Shown here piece by piece: positions 16,854 to 24,832 of a stretch of 35,950 bases of DNA. Below the pieces are notes generated by a model. It was not told the origin of the DNA. It saw only the letters and a list, made by a program, of their open reading frames with translations, and did no database searches. The DNA comes from Anaerolineae bacterium. Lineage in GTDB: Bacteria > Chloroflexota > Anaerolineae > Aggregatilineales > Ch27. The stretch covers positions 1 to 35,950 of the forward strand of contig JABLXG010000037.1 in the NCBI GenBank assembly GCA_013178165.1, in the 5' to 3' direction. A program made the translations under genes and the position numbers. The number at the start of each line of letters is the position of its first letter. Positions within the stretch are counted from its first letter, which is position 1.

Positions 16854-18059
16854 GTGACCCTTACTGACCGGGCAACCGGCACCGTGGATGTTCCTTTGCC
16901 CAGTATCGATCCTGAACTGATCAGCGCTGATTATCTCGCCTGGGCGCGGCAGATGGGAACCCGTCTGGCCGCGCGCAGCGGGTGCTATAACCTGTTCAGC
17001 AGCGCCGTCCGGGAGCCGCTCGACCTGCTGATGACCGATCTGCAGGCCATTGGCTGGGCCGTTTTACAGGAACGCGCCAATCGGACATCTTCCTGGGGTC
17101 ATCCTGATCTCATCAGCGGTATCCAGCGTCATTACGGCATTCACGATCCGGCGCGCATCCTGATCACCAGTGGCGCATCCATGGCCTTCGTGCTGGCGGC
17201 GCTGGCGCTGGTGGAACCGGGGGAACATGCGCTGCTCGAATCGCCAGTTTATCAGCCCTTCCGGACGGTGTTGCTCCGCCGGGGGGCGCACATCTCCCAC
17301 TTCACCCGCGACGCCGCCAGTGGTCAGCCTGACCTGGCCATGCTGGAAACGCTGATCCGGCCCGAAACGCGCCTGATTGTGCTGACCAACCTTCACAACC
17401 CCGGCGGTACGCGGCTGGACGATGCGATGCTGCAACAGATCGCGGCCATCGCCGACCGCACCGGCGCGACCATCGTCACCGACGAGGTCTTTCATGATCT
17501 CGCGCCGGATGGCCCCGGTTACAGCCGGACGGCGGCCCTGCTGGCGGACAACATCGTCAGTATCAGCAGCCTGTCCAAAGCCTACGGGCTGGGGCGGCTG
17601 CGCGTCGGCTGGATGATCGCCGCGCCGCCGATCATGGCTCGCCTGCAGGAAGTGCACGTCACGTTTGAAACCAGCCTCTCGTCGCTGGACCAGGCGGCGG
17701 CGTCAGTCGTCTTTGACAACCTGCCGCGCTACCGCCAGCACGGCCAGGAAGCTGTCGCCATGAATCGCCCGGCTGTCCTCCGTTTTGCCGCGGAGATGAT
17801 CGCCGCTGGCCGTCTGGAGGGGGCGGTGCCGCCGTATGGCTGCGTGTGGTTCCCTCGCCTGTGCGGGTTAGCGGAGAGCGACGCGCTGGTGGAACACCTG
17901 CGAGAACACTGCGGAGTCGCGGTCGTGCCGGGGCGATACTTTGGCGCGCCAGCCCACATCCGGTTGGGCTTCGGCGGCGACCCGGCGCAGGTCAGCGCGG
18001 GGTTGGCGCGGCTGGCCGAGGCGCTACTGGCGCTACCCGGCGGCCAGCCCTGCCCGTAG
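16854..18059 (+). CDS. PLP-dependent aminotransferase, class I/II
   Basis: A fold-type I aminotransferase of 401 residues. The cofactor lysine is in [18 protein letters not shown] (Lys242). TNLHNPGG supplies the Asn (about 182) that contacts the pyridine ring, VTDEVFHD supplies the Asp (210), and R250 lies in the phosphate/substrate region. [21 protein letters not shown] marks the cofactor phosphate-binding start. The amino-acid substrate cannot be inferred; the sequence resembles aspartate/histidinol-phosphate-like aminotransferases. The GTG start at 16854 has AAGGAAG six bases upstream. It ends 14 bases from the convergent larA-like gene with no terminator between. Confidence 0.88.
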   Translation: MTLTDRATGTVDVPLPSIDPELISADYLAWARQMGTRLAARSGCYNLFSSAVREPLDLLMTDLQAIGWAVLQERANRTSSWGHPDLISGIQRHYGIHDPARILITSGASMAFVLAALALVEPGEHALLESPVYQPFRTVLLRRGAHISHFTRDAASGQPDLAMLETLIRPETRLIVLTNLHNPGGTRLDDAMLQQIAAIADRTGATIVTDEVFHDLAPDGPGYSRTAALLADNIVSISSLSKAYGLGRLRVGWMIAAPPIMARLQEVHVTFETSLSSLDQAAASVVFDNLPRYRQHGQEAVAMNRPAVLRFAAEMIAAGRLEGAVPPYGCVWFPRLCGLAESDALVEHLREHCGVAVVPGRYFGAPAHIRLGFGGDPAQVSAGLARLAEALLALPGGQPCP

Positions 18060-18073
18060 CAACCAGCGCGAAT

Positions 18074-19357
18074 CTACTGCGCCCCACTCCTCAGCATGGG
18101 GACAACCGCGTTGGCAGCGGGCATGATCGCGATCCGCGCGGAAGCCGGCAGCTCCGCCAGCGCCGCGTCAACAGCGGCCTGCAGACTCTCCGCCGGCGTT
18201 AGCAGCAGGGCGCGGACGGCCTCCGGCGGCATATCCGAGACCAGCCGCACGTTGACACGCACCGCATCCCGCGCAACCAGATAGGCCTTGTGCTTGCCGA
18301 TCTGAAACTCCTCGCGGGCGAAACGCTCCAGGACTTCCTGCATGGAAGAGACCTGTCCGTCGCTCATGAATCGCTCAAAAACGGCGCTGCCTGCTCCCTC
18401 CGGGCAGGCCGCCACCAGGATCACTGTACCGCCATCGCGGGCCACCATCGCCGCCGGGACTAGCGCCTTCTGTGCCTGGTAGAAGTTGATGTCTTTGGGT
18501 GCGCCGCCAGAACTGGCGATGACCAGATCATACGGGGCGGCGACAGGCGTGACAGCGATTTCGCGCACCAGCGGAATGCCCGCCTGCATCACCGCCAGCG
18601 GGTCCCCGGCGATCGCTTTGACGATGGTCTTGCGCCCGTTGAGGATAGCGTTGAGGGCGAAGTGTACACCGATCATCTGCCCGATCTCTTCCACATCCAT
18701 GCGCAGCGGATTTTCCTCGTAGCAGTTCATCCGTGCACCGGGCAGGGTCAGCATCTTGTGGTTATGGGCGATGGTTTCCCGTGCGCTGACGCCCACCGCC
18801 GCGCTCTTGACTCCGCCGGAGAAGCCCATGAACATGTGCGGTTCGATGTTGCCCACTACCAGCCGCAGGTCGGCTTCCCGGTAACGGCGGTTAACCCAGA
18901 CCGGCGTCCCGCGCGACGTTTTTCCAAGGTAGACCATTGCTTCCCGGTCATCGCAGTCGTGGGAGATCACCGGGTAGCGGGCCAAGATCGCCGGGGGGAC
19001 GACACGTTCATATTCCTCCGGCGGCATGGGCGTATGCGTGCCATTGGCGATGACCAGCGTGATCGCTTCCGGCGGCAGGCCCAGCGCTTCCAGGCGCTCC
19101 AGCAGCGGCGGCAAAAGGTATTCATGGGGCACAGGACGCGTCTTGTCGTTCACAGCAATCGCCGCGGAACGCGCACCGGCGAAGCTCTGCAGGCTGACAC
19201 CGCCTACCGGCTCGTCAAGCGCCCGGATCACCATTGCCAGTGGATCGGCTGCCCCCGGCACGTCAGCCGCCGTGATCACGTCCACCTGTGCATACGCTTC
19301 CGGGATGGTGAAGTGGAGCGTCGTCCTGCCATACGGGATACTGAACTCGCGCGTCAT
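18074..19357 (-). CDS. LarA-family nickel-pincer 2-hydroxyacid racemase/epimerase
   Basis: LarA-type enzymes racemise lactate or other 2-hydroxyacids using a nickel-pincer nucleotide (NPN) bound to a lysine. The 427-residue protein keeps every key residue at the same number as LarA of Thermoanaerobacterium: His108 (ANGTH), His174 (IEPH), Lys184 (GGVK, the cofactor tether) and His200 (AHNH, nickel ligand). It is therefore expected to be active if NPN is made; larB, larC and larE are not in the window. It lies downstream of the UxaA/SuyAB-type genes on the same strand, separated by a long hairpin, suggesting it inverts the hydroxyacid that the lyase uses. LarA homologues include malate racemases and aldonate epimerases, so lactate is not assured. 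Confidence 0.9.
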   Translation of the reverse strand: MTREFSIPYGRTTLHFTIPEAYAQVDVITAADVPGAADPLAMVIRALDEPVGGVSLQSFAGARSAAIAVNDKTRPVPHEYLLPPLLERLEALGLPPEAITLVIANGTHTPMPPEEYERVVPPAILARYPVISHDCDDREAMVYLGKTSRGTPVWVNRRYREADLRLVVGNIEPHMFMGFSGGVKSAAVGVSARETIAHNHKMLTLPGARMNCYEENPLRMDVEEIGQMIGVHFALNAILNGRKTIVKAIAGDPLAVMQAGIPLVREIAVTPVAAPYDLVIASSGGAPKDINFYQAQKALVPAAMVARDGGTVILVAACPEGAGSAVFERFMSDGQVSSMQEVLERFAREEFQIGKHKAYLVARDAVRVNVRLVSDMPPEAVRALLLTPAESLQAAVDAALAELPASARIAIMPAANAVVPMLRSGAQ

Positions 19358-19392
19358 CGTCCCTCCCTGATTTCCCCGTCGTCAGCCCGAGG

Positions 19393-19451
19393 CAAAACAA
19401 ATGATGCAGGCCCGGCGGCAAGTCTTTACTCGCGGCCTATGCCTGCATCAT
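19393..19451 (-). terminator. Long hairpin with T-rich tail between the UxaA/SuyB-type and larA-like genes
   Basis: ATGATGCAGGC (19401-19411) and GCCTGCATCAT (19441-19451) are perfect inverted repeats of 11 bases. The 29 bases between them fold further (GGC-GC-AG against CU-GC-GCC) to a TAAAGA loop. On the minus strand TTGTTTTG follows. It looks like a full terminator after the lyase gene, yet I see no clear promoter in the 35 bases between it and the larA-like start, so it may act as a partial terminator or a processing site that lowers racemase expression. Confidence 0.65.
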
Positions 19452-19525
19452 ATTCCACCCGCCGTGAGGGGCGTACTGGCGAAGGTCACCTGTGGCCCGC
19501 GCCACAACTCACCTCCGCAGGCCGC

Positions 19526-20701
19526 CTAGATGCTCACCCCCACGCGGTGAATGGCGAAGCTGTTGTGCGCCTTGAGCGCCTCCGACTTGGTCAGGCGACC
19601 ACTGGCAACGGCCACGACCTCGTCAAAGACCATGCGCCCGGCTTCTTCCAACGTGATCTCATCGCGCAGCACGCCGCTGACATCCAGTTCGACGGTGTCC
19701 TTCATCAGCGCGTACGAGGTGGCGTTGCCCGTGATCTTGATCGTGGGCATGATCGGGTGGCTGGAGGTATGTCCGCCGCCCGCGTTGAAGACCAGTACCT
19801 GGCAACCAGCCGCCGCCATGCTGCTGATTGACTCTGCCCCGTGACCGGGGCCATACATTACGTACAGGCCGGGCGTGGCGCTCGCCGGGCGCTCGGCGAT
19901 CTCCAGGTAGCCGACGATCGGCGCGCTGCCGGACTTCTTGCAGGCCCCCATCGATTTCTCCTCGATCGTGGTCAGCCCGCCCACGATGTTGTCACCCGTA
20001 GGCTGGGACCCTCGGATGTCTTCGCCGCTGGCCAGGGCGCGCTGCTCCATATCCTTCACCCCGGCCACAATCTGAGCAGCGATCTCTGGGCTGACGGCCC
20101 GGCTGGTCAGCCACTCCTCGCAGCCCATCCACTCCGTGCATTCGGCCATGATCGTGCGCCCACCCTCGGCGATGATCAGGTCAGAGCAGATGCCGGTCGC
20201 CGGGTTGCTGGCCAGACCGGACGTGGTATCGGATGTGCCACATTCCACGCCGAACAACAACTTGGACAGCGGGACCGGCTCCCGCCGCAGGTCGCTCAGC
20301 ATGCGGGCAAAGTCCGCCGCGTAATACAGCGCCTGCTGGGTAGCCGCAATCAGCCCGCCCGCGGCGCGGATGTTAACCGTCGCCACTGGCTTGCCGGTCG
20401 CCGTCTGGATATCGTGGGCCAGGTCTTCCGCCGTCATGCCTTCCTCGCGGAAGTGGTCGATGACGACCACCGCACCCACGTTCGGATTCATGCCGGTATT
20501 GGCCAGGAAGCGGCGCGTCATCCGCAGGTCAGGTCGCACCTGGCAGCGGCCCAGCGGATGGGTGATCGCCACCGCCCCGGCGATGTGGTCGGCCACCCGT
20601 TCACAGATGTCATTGGCGTACACCGTGCCGGAGAGAATCAGCAAATGGTTGCGCGCCCCGACCGAACCATCAGCGCGCAAGTAACCCCAGAATTCAGTCA
20701 T
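19526..20701 (-). CDS. UxaA/SuyB-type lyase, large (catalytic) subunit
   Basis: A 391-residue protein of the altronate dehydratase C-terminal family (UxaA, GarD, SuyB), which eliminates water from sugar acids or sulfite from (R)-sulfolactate. Typical segments: FWGYLRADGSVGARNHLLIL (5-24), Cys53 in GRCQV, GVECGTSDTTSGLASNPATG, TIMAECTEWMGCEEW and GLTTIEEKSMGACKKSG. In E. coli UxaA the small and large domains are one chain; here they are separate genes whose stop and start overlap in ATGA, as in the SuyA/SuyB pair of sulfolactate sulfo-lyase. The substrate cannot be fixed from sequence alone; altronate, galactarate or another aldonate are alternatives. Confidence 0.85.
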   Translation of the reverse strand: MTEFWGYLRADGSVGARNHLLILSGTVYANDICERVADHIAGAVAITHPLGRCQVRPDLRMTRRFLANTGMNPNVGAVVVIDHFREEGMTAEDLAHDIQTATGKPVATVNIRAAGGLIAATQQALYYAADFARMLSDLRREPVPLSKLLFGVECGTSDTTSGLASNPATGICSDLIIAEGGRTIMAECTEWMGCEEWLTSRAVSPEIAAQIVAGVKDMEQRALASGEDIRGSQPTGDNIVGGLTTIEEKSMGACKKSGSAPIVGYLEIAERPASATPGLYVMYGPGHGAESISSMAAAGCQVLVFNAGGGHTSSHPIMPTIKITGNATSYALMKDTVELDVSGVLRDEITLEEAGRMVFDEVVAVASGRLTKSEALKAHNSFAIHRVGVSI

Positions 20702-21018
20702 GATTCTGCCCCCTGTGATGCCTGCCGCGCAGCCAGGTCGCCGCGCCCGCGATTGCTCTCTACGTTGTGAACATGCACGTGGTCACCGGCCTTGATGTCC
20801 GCTGTCGCTGTCCCGATGCTGAGGCCGTACTTGATCACTGCCGCGCCCCTGGGAATATCCCGCAGGGCGATTTTATGCCCATAGGGAATCGGCTGGTTGG
20901 CTATCACGCTGATTCCGGCCAGCCGGCCATACGCCTGAACGGTCTCGCCAGCTTCGATAGGCTCCAGGACCGCGGTGCCAACGTTATCTTCTTGCTCGAT
21001 CACAAAGACCCGCTTCAC
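20698..21018 (-). CDS. UxaA/SuyA-type lyase, small SAF-domain subunit
   Basis: A 106-residue protein with the SAF domain found at the N-terminus of altronate dehydratase and as the separate SuyA subunit of sulfolactate sulfo-lyase. Visible features: VGTAVLEPIEAGETV, ANQPIPYGHKIALRDIPRGAAVIKYG (about 40-65) and GDHVHVHNVES (79-88). The GTG start at 21018 has AAGGAG eight bases upstream. About 18 residues extend past the usual SAF end. The stop overlaps the large-subunit start by four bases, indicating translational coupling and a complex of the two. Confidence 0.87.
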   Translation of the reverse strand: MKRVFVIEQEDNVGTAVLEPIEAGETVQAYGRLAGISVIANQPIPYGHKIALRDIPRGAAVIKYGLSIGTATADIKAGDHVHVHNVESNRGRGDLAARQASQGAES

Positions 21019-21057
21019 CCTAACTTCTCCTTCCTCCAGCAGGACGTTCGCTGCACG

Positions 21058-22467
21058 CTAACTGAACTGCGGCAGGTAATCCGCGAACTCGGTCAAAAAA
21101 TCGCGCATGATGGCGCGGGCCGTGTCAATGTCGGTGATCATGTGGTCCAGCAACAGCGCCTGCAGCAGGAGCTGGCGGTCGCCGTGCACTGCCGCCTCCA
21201 CCACCAGCGAGCTAAGTTCCAGCTCGCGGCGGCACAGCTCAGCGATGCCTTCCGGCAGCGGCGGCATACCCAGCCCCTGTACCCCCAGCGCGGAGATCAC
21301 GCCGGGCACTTCGACAATGCCATCTGGTGGCAGGTTGGGGATCAGCCCGCCATTGTTGGGGATGTTCAGTTGCTGCAGGTAGAGGTTGTCGTTGTAGTGG
21401 ATGGCAGCCATGATATCGACAACCGGCTCCTCCAGAATGTCATGCTTCCACAGGTCGCGCAGCTCTTCCACCGCCACTTCGCCGCGCACGATCGATTCTG
21501 CCAGCGCCCGCCGCCGTGCCCGCCGCCGCCGGTTGCCTTCCCAGTCCTGGGGGGTCAGGTGATACTTCTCCCAGGGTTTGGTCGTGGGATCGGTCACCCA
21601 CGGCAGGAACTCGCACAGGTGTGCATCGCCCGGTGTGGGCAGCAGGCCGAAGATCTCAAAGGTTTCACGGGTCAGCGGTTCAAAGTCTCGCCGGTAGTGG
21701 TTGAACCATTGGTCACGCAGGAGGGGGTAGAGGTCTTCACCGGTGTGCCGGTCGCGAATCTCGTAAGCCCACGAGAAGTGGTTGATCCCCGCCGCCTTGA
21801 TGTCCAGATGTTCCAGCGCCGCCCGCGCCACAGGGATAAAATTGGGCATGTTGTCCGCATTGGTGTGAACATGGAAGCCCGGCGGCACGGGGATGCCCCA
21901 GCGATCAGCCAGCACCGCCCCGGCCATGGCGTACCCCCACAGCAACTGGTGGCACAGCCCCAGCACCTTGATTGACGTATACCGGGCCACCCCCCATGTC
22001 AGGCGGATCAGCGGATTGGTCAGGTTCAGGTACCAGGCGTTGGGGCAAAGCTCCTCCATGTCGTAGGCAATGTCCAGCATCAGCGGCATGTTGCGCGCCG
22101 TATGGGCGATCGAGCCGGGGCCGCCGTTCTCCGCGTACGGCTGGCGCACGCCATAGCGCAATGGAATCTGCCAGTCCATCTCCCAGACTGTCTCCCGGTC
22201 GCCGACCTGCACGGAGACGATCACGAAATCGGCGTCACGTAGTACCTCGCGGCGGTTGGTCGTGCCACGGATGGTCATGCCCGCGCCCCATGCCGCATTG
22301 AGAATCTCCGCCAGGCGAGTCATGGTTTCCAGTGCTGGCTCGTTGATGTCCACCAGGGCCAACTCCGCGCCGCGCATACGCTCCGAGCGGATGATGGTCG
22401 CCATAGCTCCCAGACCAAAAATGGCGCTGCCCGCGCCAATGACGACGATTTTTGGCGGCTTGACCAT
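21058..22467 (-). CDS. Glycoside hydrolase family 4 (NAD- and metal-dependent alpha-glycosidase)
   Basis: GH4 enzymes cleave glycosides by NAD-assisted oxidation at C3 and elimination, and need a divalent metal. The 469-residue protein has the dinucleotide motif VVIGAGSA (8-15), acidic VDINEP (39-44), TNP (150-152), the metal cysteine in LGLCHQ (Cys172) and metal histidine in AGINHFSW (His230). The frame is open to 22614; of two close ATGs the one at 22467 is chosen because GGAGG sits six bases before it. It follows the transaldolase gene by 19 bases. GH4 includes alpha-galacturonidases, which accept a charged C6; here a C6-sulfonate is a possible alternative substrate. Confidence 0.9.
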   Translation of the reverse strand: MVKPPKIVVIGAGSAIFGLGAMATIIRSERMRGAELALVDINEPALETMTRLAEILNAAWGAGMTIRGTTNRREVLRDADFVIVSVQVGDRETVWEMDWQIPLRYGVRQPYAENGGPGSIAHTARNMPLMLDIAYDMEELCPNAWYLNLTNPLIRLTWGVARYTSIKVLGLCHQLLWGYAMAGAVLADRWGIPVPPGFHVHTNADNMPNFIPVARAALEHLDIKAAGINHFSWAYEIRDRHTGEDLYPLLRDQWFNHYRRDFEPLTRETFEIFGLLPTPGDAHLCEFLPWVTDPTTKPWEKYHLTPQDWEGNRRRRARRRALAESIVRGEVAVEELRDLWKHDILEEPVVDIMAAIHYNDNLYLQQLNIPNNGGLIPNLPPDGIVEVPGVISALGVQGLGMPPLPEGIAELCRRELELSSLVVEAAVHGDRQLLLQALLLDHMITDIDTARAIMRDFLTEFADYLPQFS

Positions 22468-22486
22468 AGTCATCCTCCCTTCAGGG

Positions 22487-23155
22487 CTACCATTCACCGT
22501 ACGGAGTCTGATCCCAGAAGCTCTGGAATCGGGCCAGGCCAGAATGCGTGTAAGGATGGTCAAATCCCTCCTGGTACACAGCAAACCCGGCGGTGACAAT
22601 ATCCGCCCCGGCAACCGCCGCCTCCACGATCTGCCGCGCGTTGCGCACCGCTGCCACCAGCACCTCGGTGGCGAAGGAATAGTTGTCGCGGATTGTCACA
22701 ATCTCCTGAATGAGCGACACGGTTTCCTCGCCGCTGGCTTCTTTCCAACCAATGAAGGGTGAGACGTATGTCGCGCCCATGCGCATAGCCTGCAACGCCT
22801 GCACCGCCGAAAAACACACTGTCACATTGACGCGGATGCCCTCCCCACGCAGGACCTGGCAGGCTTTGAACCCGGCTTCGGTAGACGGAACTTTGATCAC
22901 AAAGTTGGGGCATAGTGCGGCGAGTTGCTCCGCCTCCGCCACCATATCTTCCCAGCGGGTATGGTGCGGGTTGATCTCGGTGGAGATCGTCTTGTCGGTG
23001 CCCACCACCAGCCGACCAATCTCGCGAATGACCTCCAGAAACGGGCGACCAGTGGCCTGTATATGGCGCGGGTTGGTGGTCACGCCGTCGATGGCCCACA
23101 TCTCCAGCGCGTATTCGATCTCATGGACATGGGCGCTATCCAGAAAGAACTTCAT
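22487..23155 (-). CDS. Transaldolase-family enzyme (candidate sulfofructose transaldolase)
   Basis: A 222-residue class I aldolase-fold protein, first gene of its operon. The Schiff-base lysine is Lys88 (NFVIKVP). The other catalytic residues fit true transaldolases: Asp6 (FLDSA), Asn28 (TTNP), Glu60, Thr112 (NVTV) and Ser132-Pro-Phe134. Fructose-6-phosphate aldolases instead carry Gln and Tyr at the Glu60 and Phe134 positions, so transfer rather than simple aldol cleavage is predicted. The segments WAIDGVTTNPRHI and SPFIGWKEASGEE recall, from memory, the sulfofructose transaldolase of Bacillus megaterium. ATG 23155 is preferred over GTG 23161 because GAGGAGG lies six bases before it. No sugar kinase is nearby. 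Confidence 0.87.
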   Translation of the reverse strand: MKFFLDSAHVHEIEYALEMWAIDGVTTNPRHIQATGRPFLEVIREIGRLVVGTDKTISTEINPHHTRWEDMVAEAEQLAALCPNFVIKVPSTEAGFKACQVLRGEGIRVNVTVCFSAVQALQAMRMGATYVSPFIGWKEASGEETVSLIQEIVTIRDNYSFATEVLVAAVRNARQIVEAAVAGADIVTAGFAVYQEGFDHPYTHSGLARFQSFWDQTPYGEW

Positions 23156-23201
23156 CGTCACCCTCCTCTGCGGCGCCTTCCACGAATCTGCATGCAGTCA
23201 G

Positions 23202-23280
23202 GTAAATGCTCGATAATCATTGAGAATAAATTAATTTAGAAATAATTTAATATCTGACATAAATTGTTCCGCCACACGAA
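23202..23280 (-). promoter_or_regulatory. AT-rich promoter/operator region of the transaldolase operon
   Basis: A sharply AT-rich stretch in GC-rich surroundings. It holds the palindrome AAATTAATTT (23228-23237) and two copies of TAATTTA (23232-23238 and 23243-23249) 11 bases apart, one helical turn. The ATTAATT core is shared with the site before the ROK gene. It is the natural place for the promoter of the transaldolase-GH4-lyase unit, but I cannot fix one -35/-10 pair. Confidence 0.5.
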
Positions 23281-23285
23281 AGGAA

Positions 23286-23319
23286 GGGGTGCGGCGGGCA
23301 CTTGAACCCGCTGCACCCC
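23286..23319 (-). terminator. Terminator after the aldehyde dehydrogenase gene
   Basis: The 13-base arms 23286-23298 and 23307-23319 pair throughout with one G-U wobble around an eight-base loop. On the minus strand TTCCTTTCG follows. It lies eight bases past the aldehyde dehydrogenase stop and closes the ROK-transporter unit before the transaldolase operon begins. Confidence 0.8.
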
Positions 23320-23326
23320 TTGCCCG

Positions 23327-24769
23327 CTAATCCTCGAGGCCGCCCGGCAGATTCAGCACCATCAGCTTCATCTCGGTCATCTCTTCGATGGCGTAACGCG
23401 GCCCTTCCCTGCCAACACCCGACCCCTTGACGCCGCCATAGGGCATCTGGTCAATGCGAAAGGTCGAGACGTCGTTCACCTGCAACCCGCCAACCTGGAT
23501 CTCCTCAAAAGCGCGCATGATGCGGTTCATGTTGTTGGTGAACAGGCCCGATTGCAGACCGTAGTCCGTGTCATTGGCCAGGCGGATAGCCTCTTCGAAA
23601 TCCTCGTACGGCGTCACCGTGATCACCGGCGCGAACAACTCCTCGCGGTTGACCCGCATATCCGGCGTGGTATCCACCAGCACAGTCGGCTCGAACATCG
23701 CCCCCTCACAGCGCCCACCCAGGGCAATCCGGGCGCCCGCGGCGACCGCCTCCTGCACCTTGGCGTAAGCTTCCTGCGCCGCCCGTGCATCGATCATCGG
23801 GCCGACCTCCACGGTCGGGTCGCGCGGATCACCGAACTTGAGCTGGCTGATCCGCTCCAGCAGCAGCTCCAGCGTCTGGTTGTAGATCGGGCGATGGATC
23901 AGCACACGCTGCACGGAGATGCAGTTCTGCCCGGCGTTGGTGAAACCGCCGACAGCGATCCGCCGCACAGCGTAATCGATGTTGGCGTCCTCATGGACGA
24001 TCGCCGCCGCGTTCCCCCCCAGCTCCAGCCCGACGCGCTTGCGCCCGGCCACACTCTTAAGATACCAGCCGACCTCTGAGCTGCCGGTGAACGTGAAGAA
24101 CTTGATGCGCTCGTCGCGGACGAGTCTCTCTGCCCGCGAACCGGGGCAGATCACCACGCTCAGCGCCTCCGGCGGGTAACCGGCTTCCAGCACCATCTCC
24201 GCCAGCAGCAGGCCCGATAGCGGCGTGTTGCTGGCAGGCTTGAGAATGAACGAGTTCCCGGCGGCAATGGCCGGGCCAAGCTTATGGCAGCTCAGGTTGA
24301 GCGGGTAATTGAAGGGCGCAATGCCCAGCACTGGCCCCAGTGGCAGGTGCCGAACCAGCCCGATCCGCCCCTCGCCGGCTTCCGTCCAGTCAATCGGGAC
24401 AATTTCGCCGGCGATACGCTTGGCTTCCTCCGCTGAGACGCGGATGGTTTCCAGCGCCCGGCTGACTTCTCCGCGGGCAACATTGAGCGTCTTACCGCCC
24501 TCCAACTGCAGAGCTGCCACCAGCTCATCATACCGCTTCTCCATCTGGTCGAGCAGCTTGAGCAGAATGCGCGACCGGCGGTACGCTGGCAGTTTGCGCG
24601 TCACTTCAAAACCGCGCACTGCCGCCTGAATCGCATCTTCCAGGTCGGCGTCGCTCGCCTGGTACACCTGGGCGACAACTTCATTGTTATAGGGGAAACG
24701 AACATCCACCGCTACATCGCTGGTGCGCCATTCGCCCCCGATCAGGAACTTGTGCGGTCCCTTATCCAT
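23327..24769 (-). CDS. Aldehyde dehydrogenase, NAD(P)-dependent (candidate sulfolactaldehyde dehydrogenase)
   Basis: A 480-residue ALDH-superfamily enzyme that oxidises an aldehyde to its acid. Catalytic residues are present: Asn153 in PFNYPLNLS, Lys177 in ILKPAS, Glu249 in GLELGGNA and the nucleophile Cys283 in NAGQNCISVQR. The GAPN/lactaldehyde-dehydrogenase style of the sequence suits a three-carbon hydroxyaldehyde. The frame extends upstream to 24832, but ATG 24769 has AAGGAG about six bases before it and begins at a typical ALDH N-terminus (HKFLIGGEW). It is the last gene of the transporter unit, 63 bases after the second permease. In the proposed pathway it would oxidise the three-carbon product of the transaldolase. 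Confidence 0.92.
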   Translation of the reverse strand: MDKGPHKFLIGGEWRTSDVAVDVRFPYNNEVVAQVYQASDADLEDAIQAAVRGFEVTRKLPAYRRSRILLKLLDQMEKRYDELVAALQLEGGKTLNVARGEVSRALETIRVSAEEAKRIAGEIVPIDWTEAGEGRIGLVRHLPLGPVLGIAPFNYPLNLSCHKLGPAIAAGNSFILKPASNTPLSGLLLAEMVLEAGYPPEALSVVICPGSRAERLVRDERIKFFTFTGSSEVGWYLKSVAGRKRVGLELGGNAAAIVHEDANIDYAVRRIAVGGFTNAGQNCISVQRVLIHRPIYNQTLELLLERISQLKFGDPRDPTVEVGPMIDARAAQEAYAKVQEAVAAGARIALGGRCEGAMFEPTVLVDTTPDMRVNREELFAPVITVTPYEDFEEAIRLANDTDYGLQSGLFTNNMNRIMRAFEEIQVGGLQVNDVSTFRIDQMPYGGVKGSGVGREGPRYAIEEMTEMKLMVLNLPGGLED

Positions 24770-24832
24770 GATGACTCCTTGCGTGTATGCCCGATCCATT
24801 GAAGCCAGCCCCGGTAAGACTGGCATCATCAC

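Noticed and set aside
18074..24769. Ordinary galacturonate pathway (GH4 galacturonidase plus altronate dehydratase)
   Set aside because: Not excluded, but less fitting: uronate isomerase, reductase, KDG kinase and aldolase are missing, while a transaldolase, an aldehyde dehydrogenase and a LarA homologue would be unexplained.
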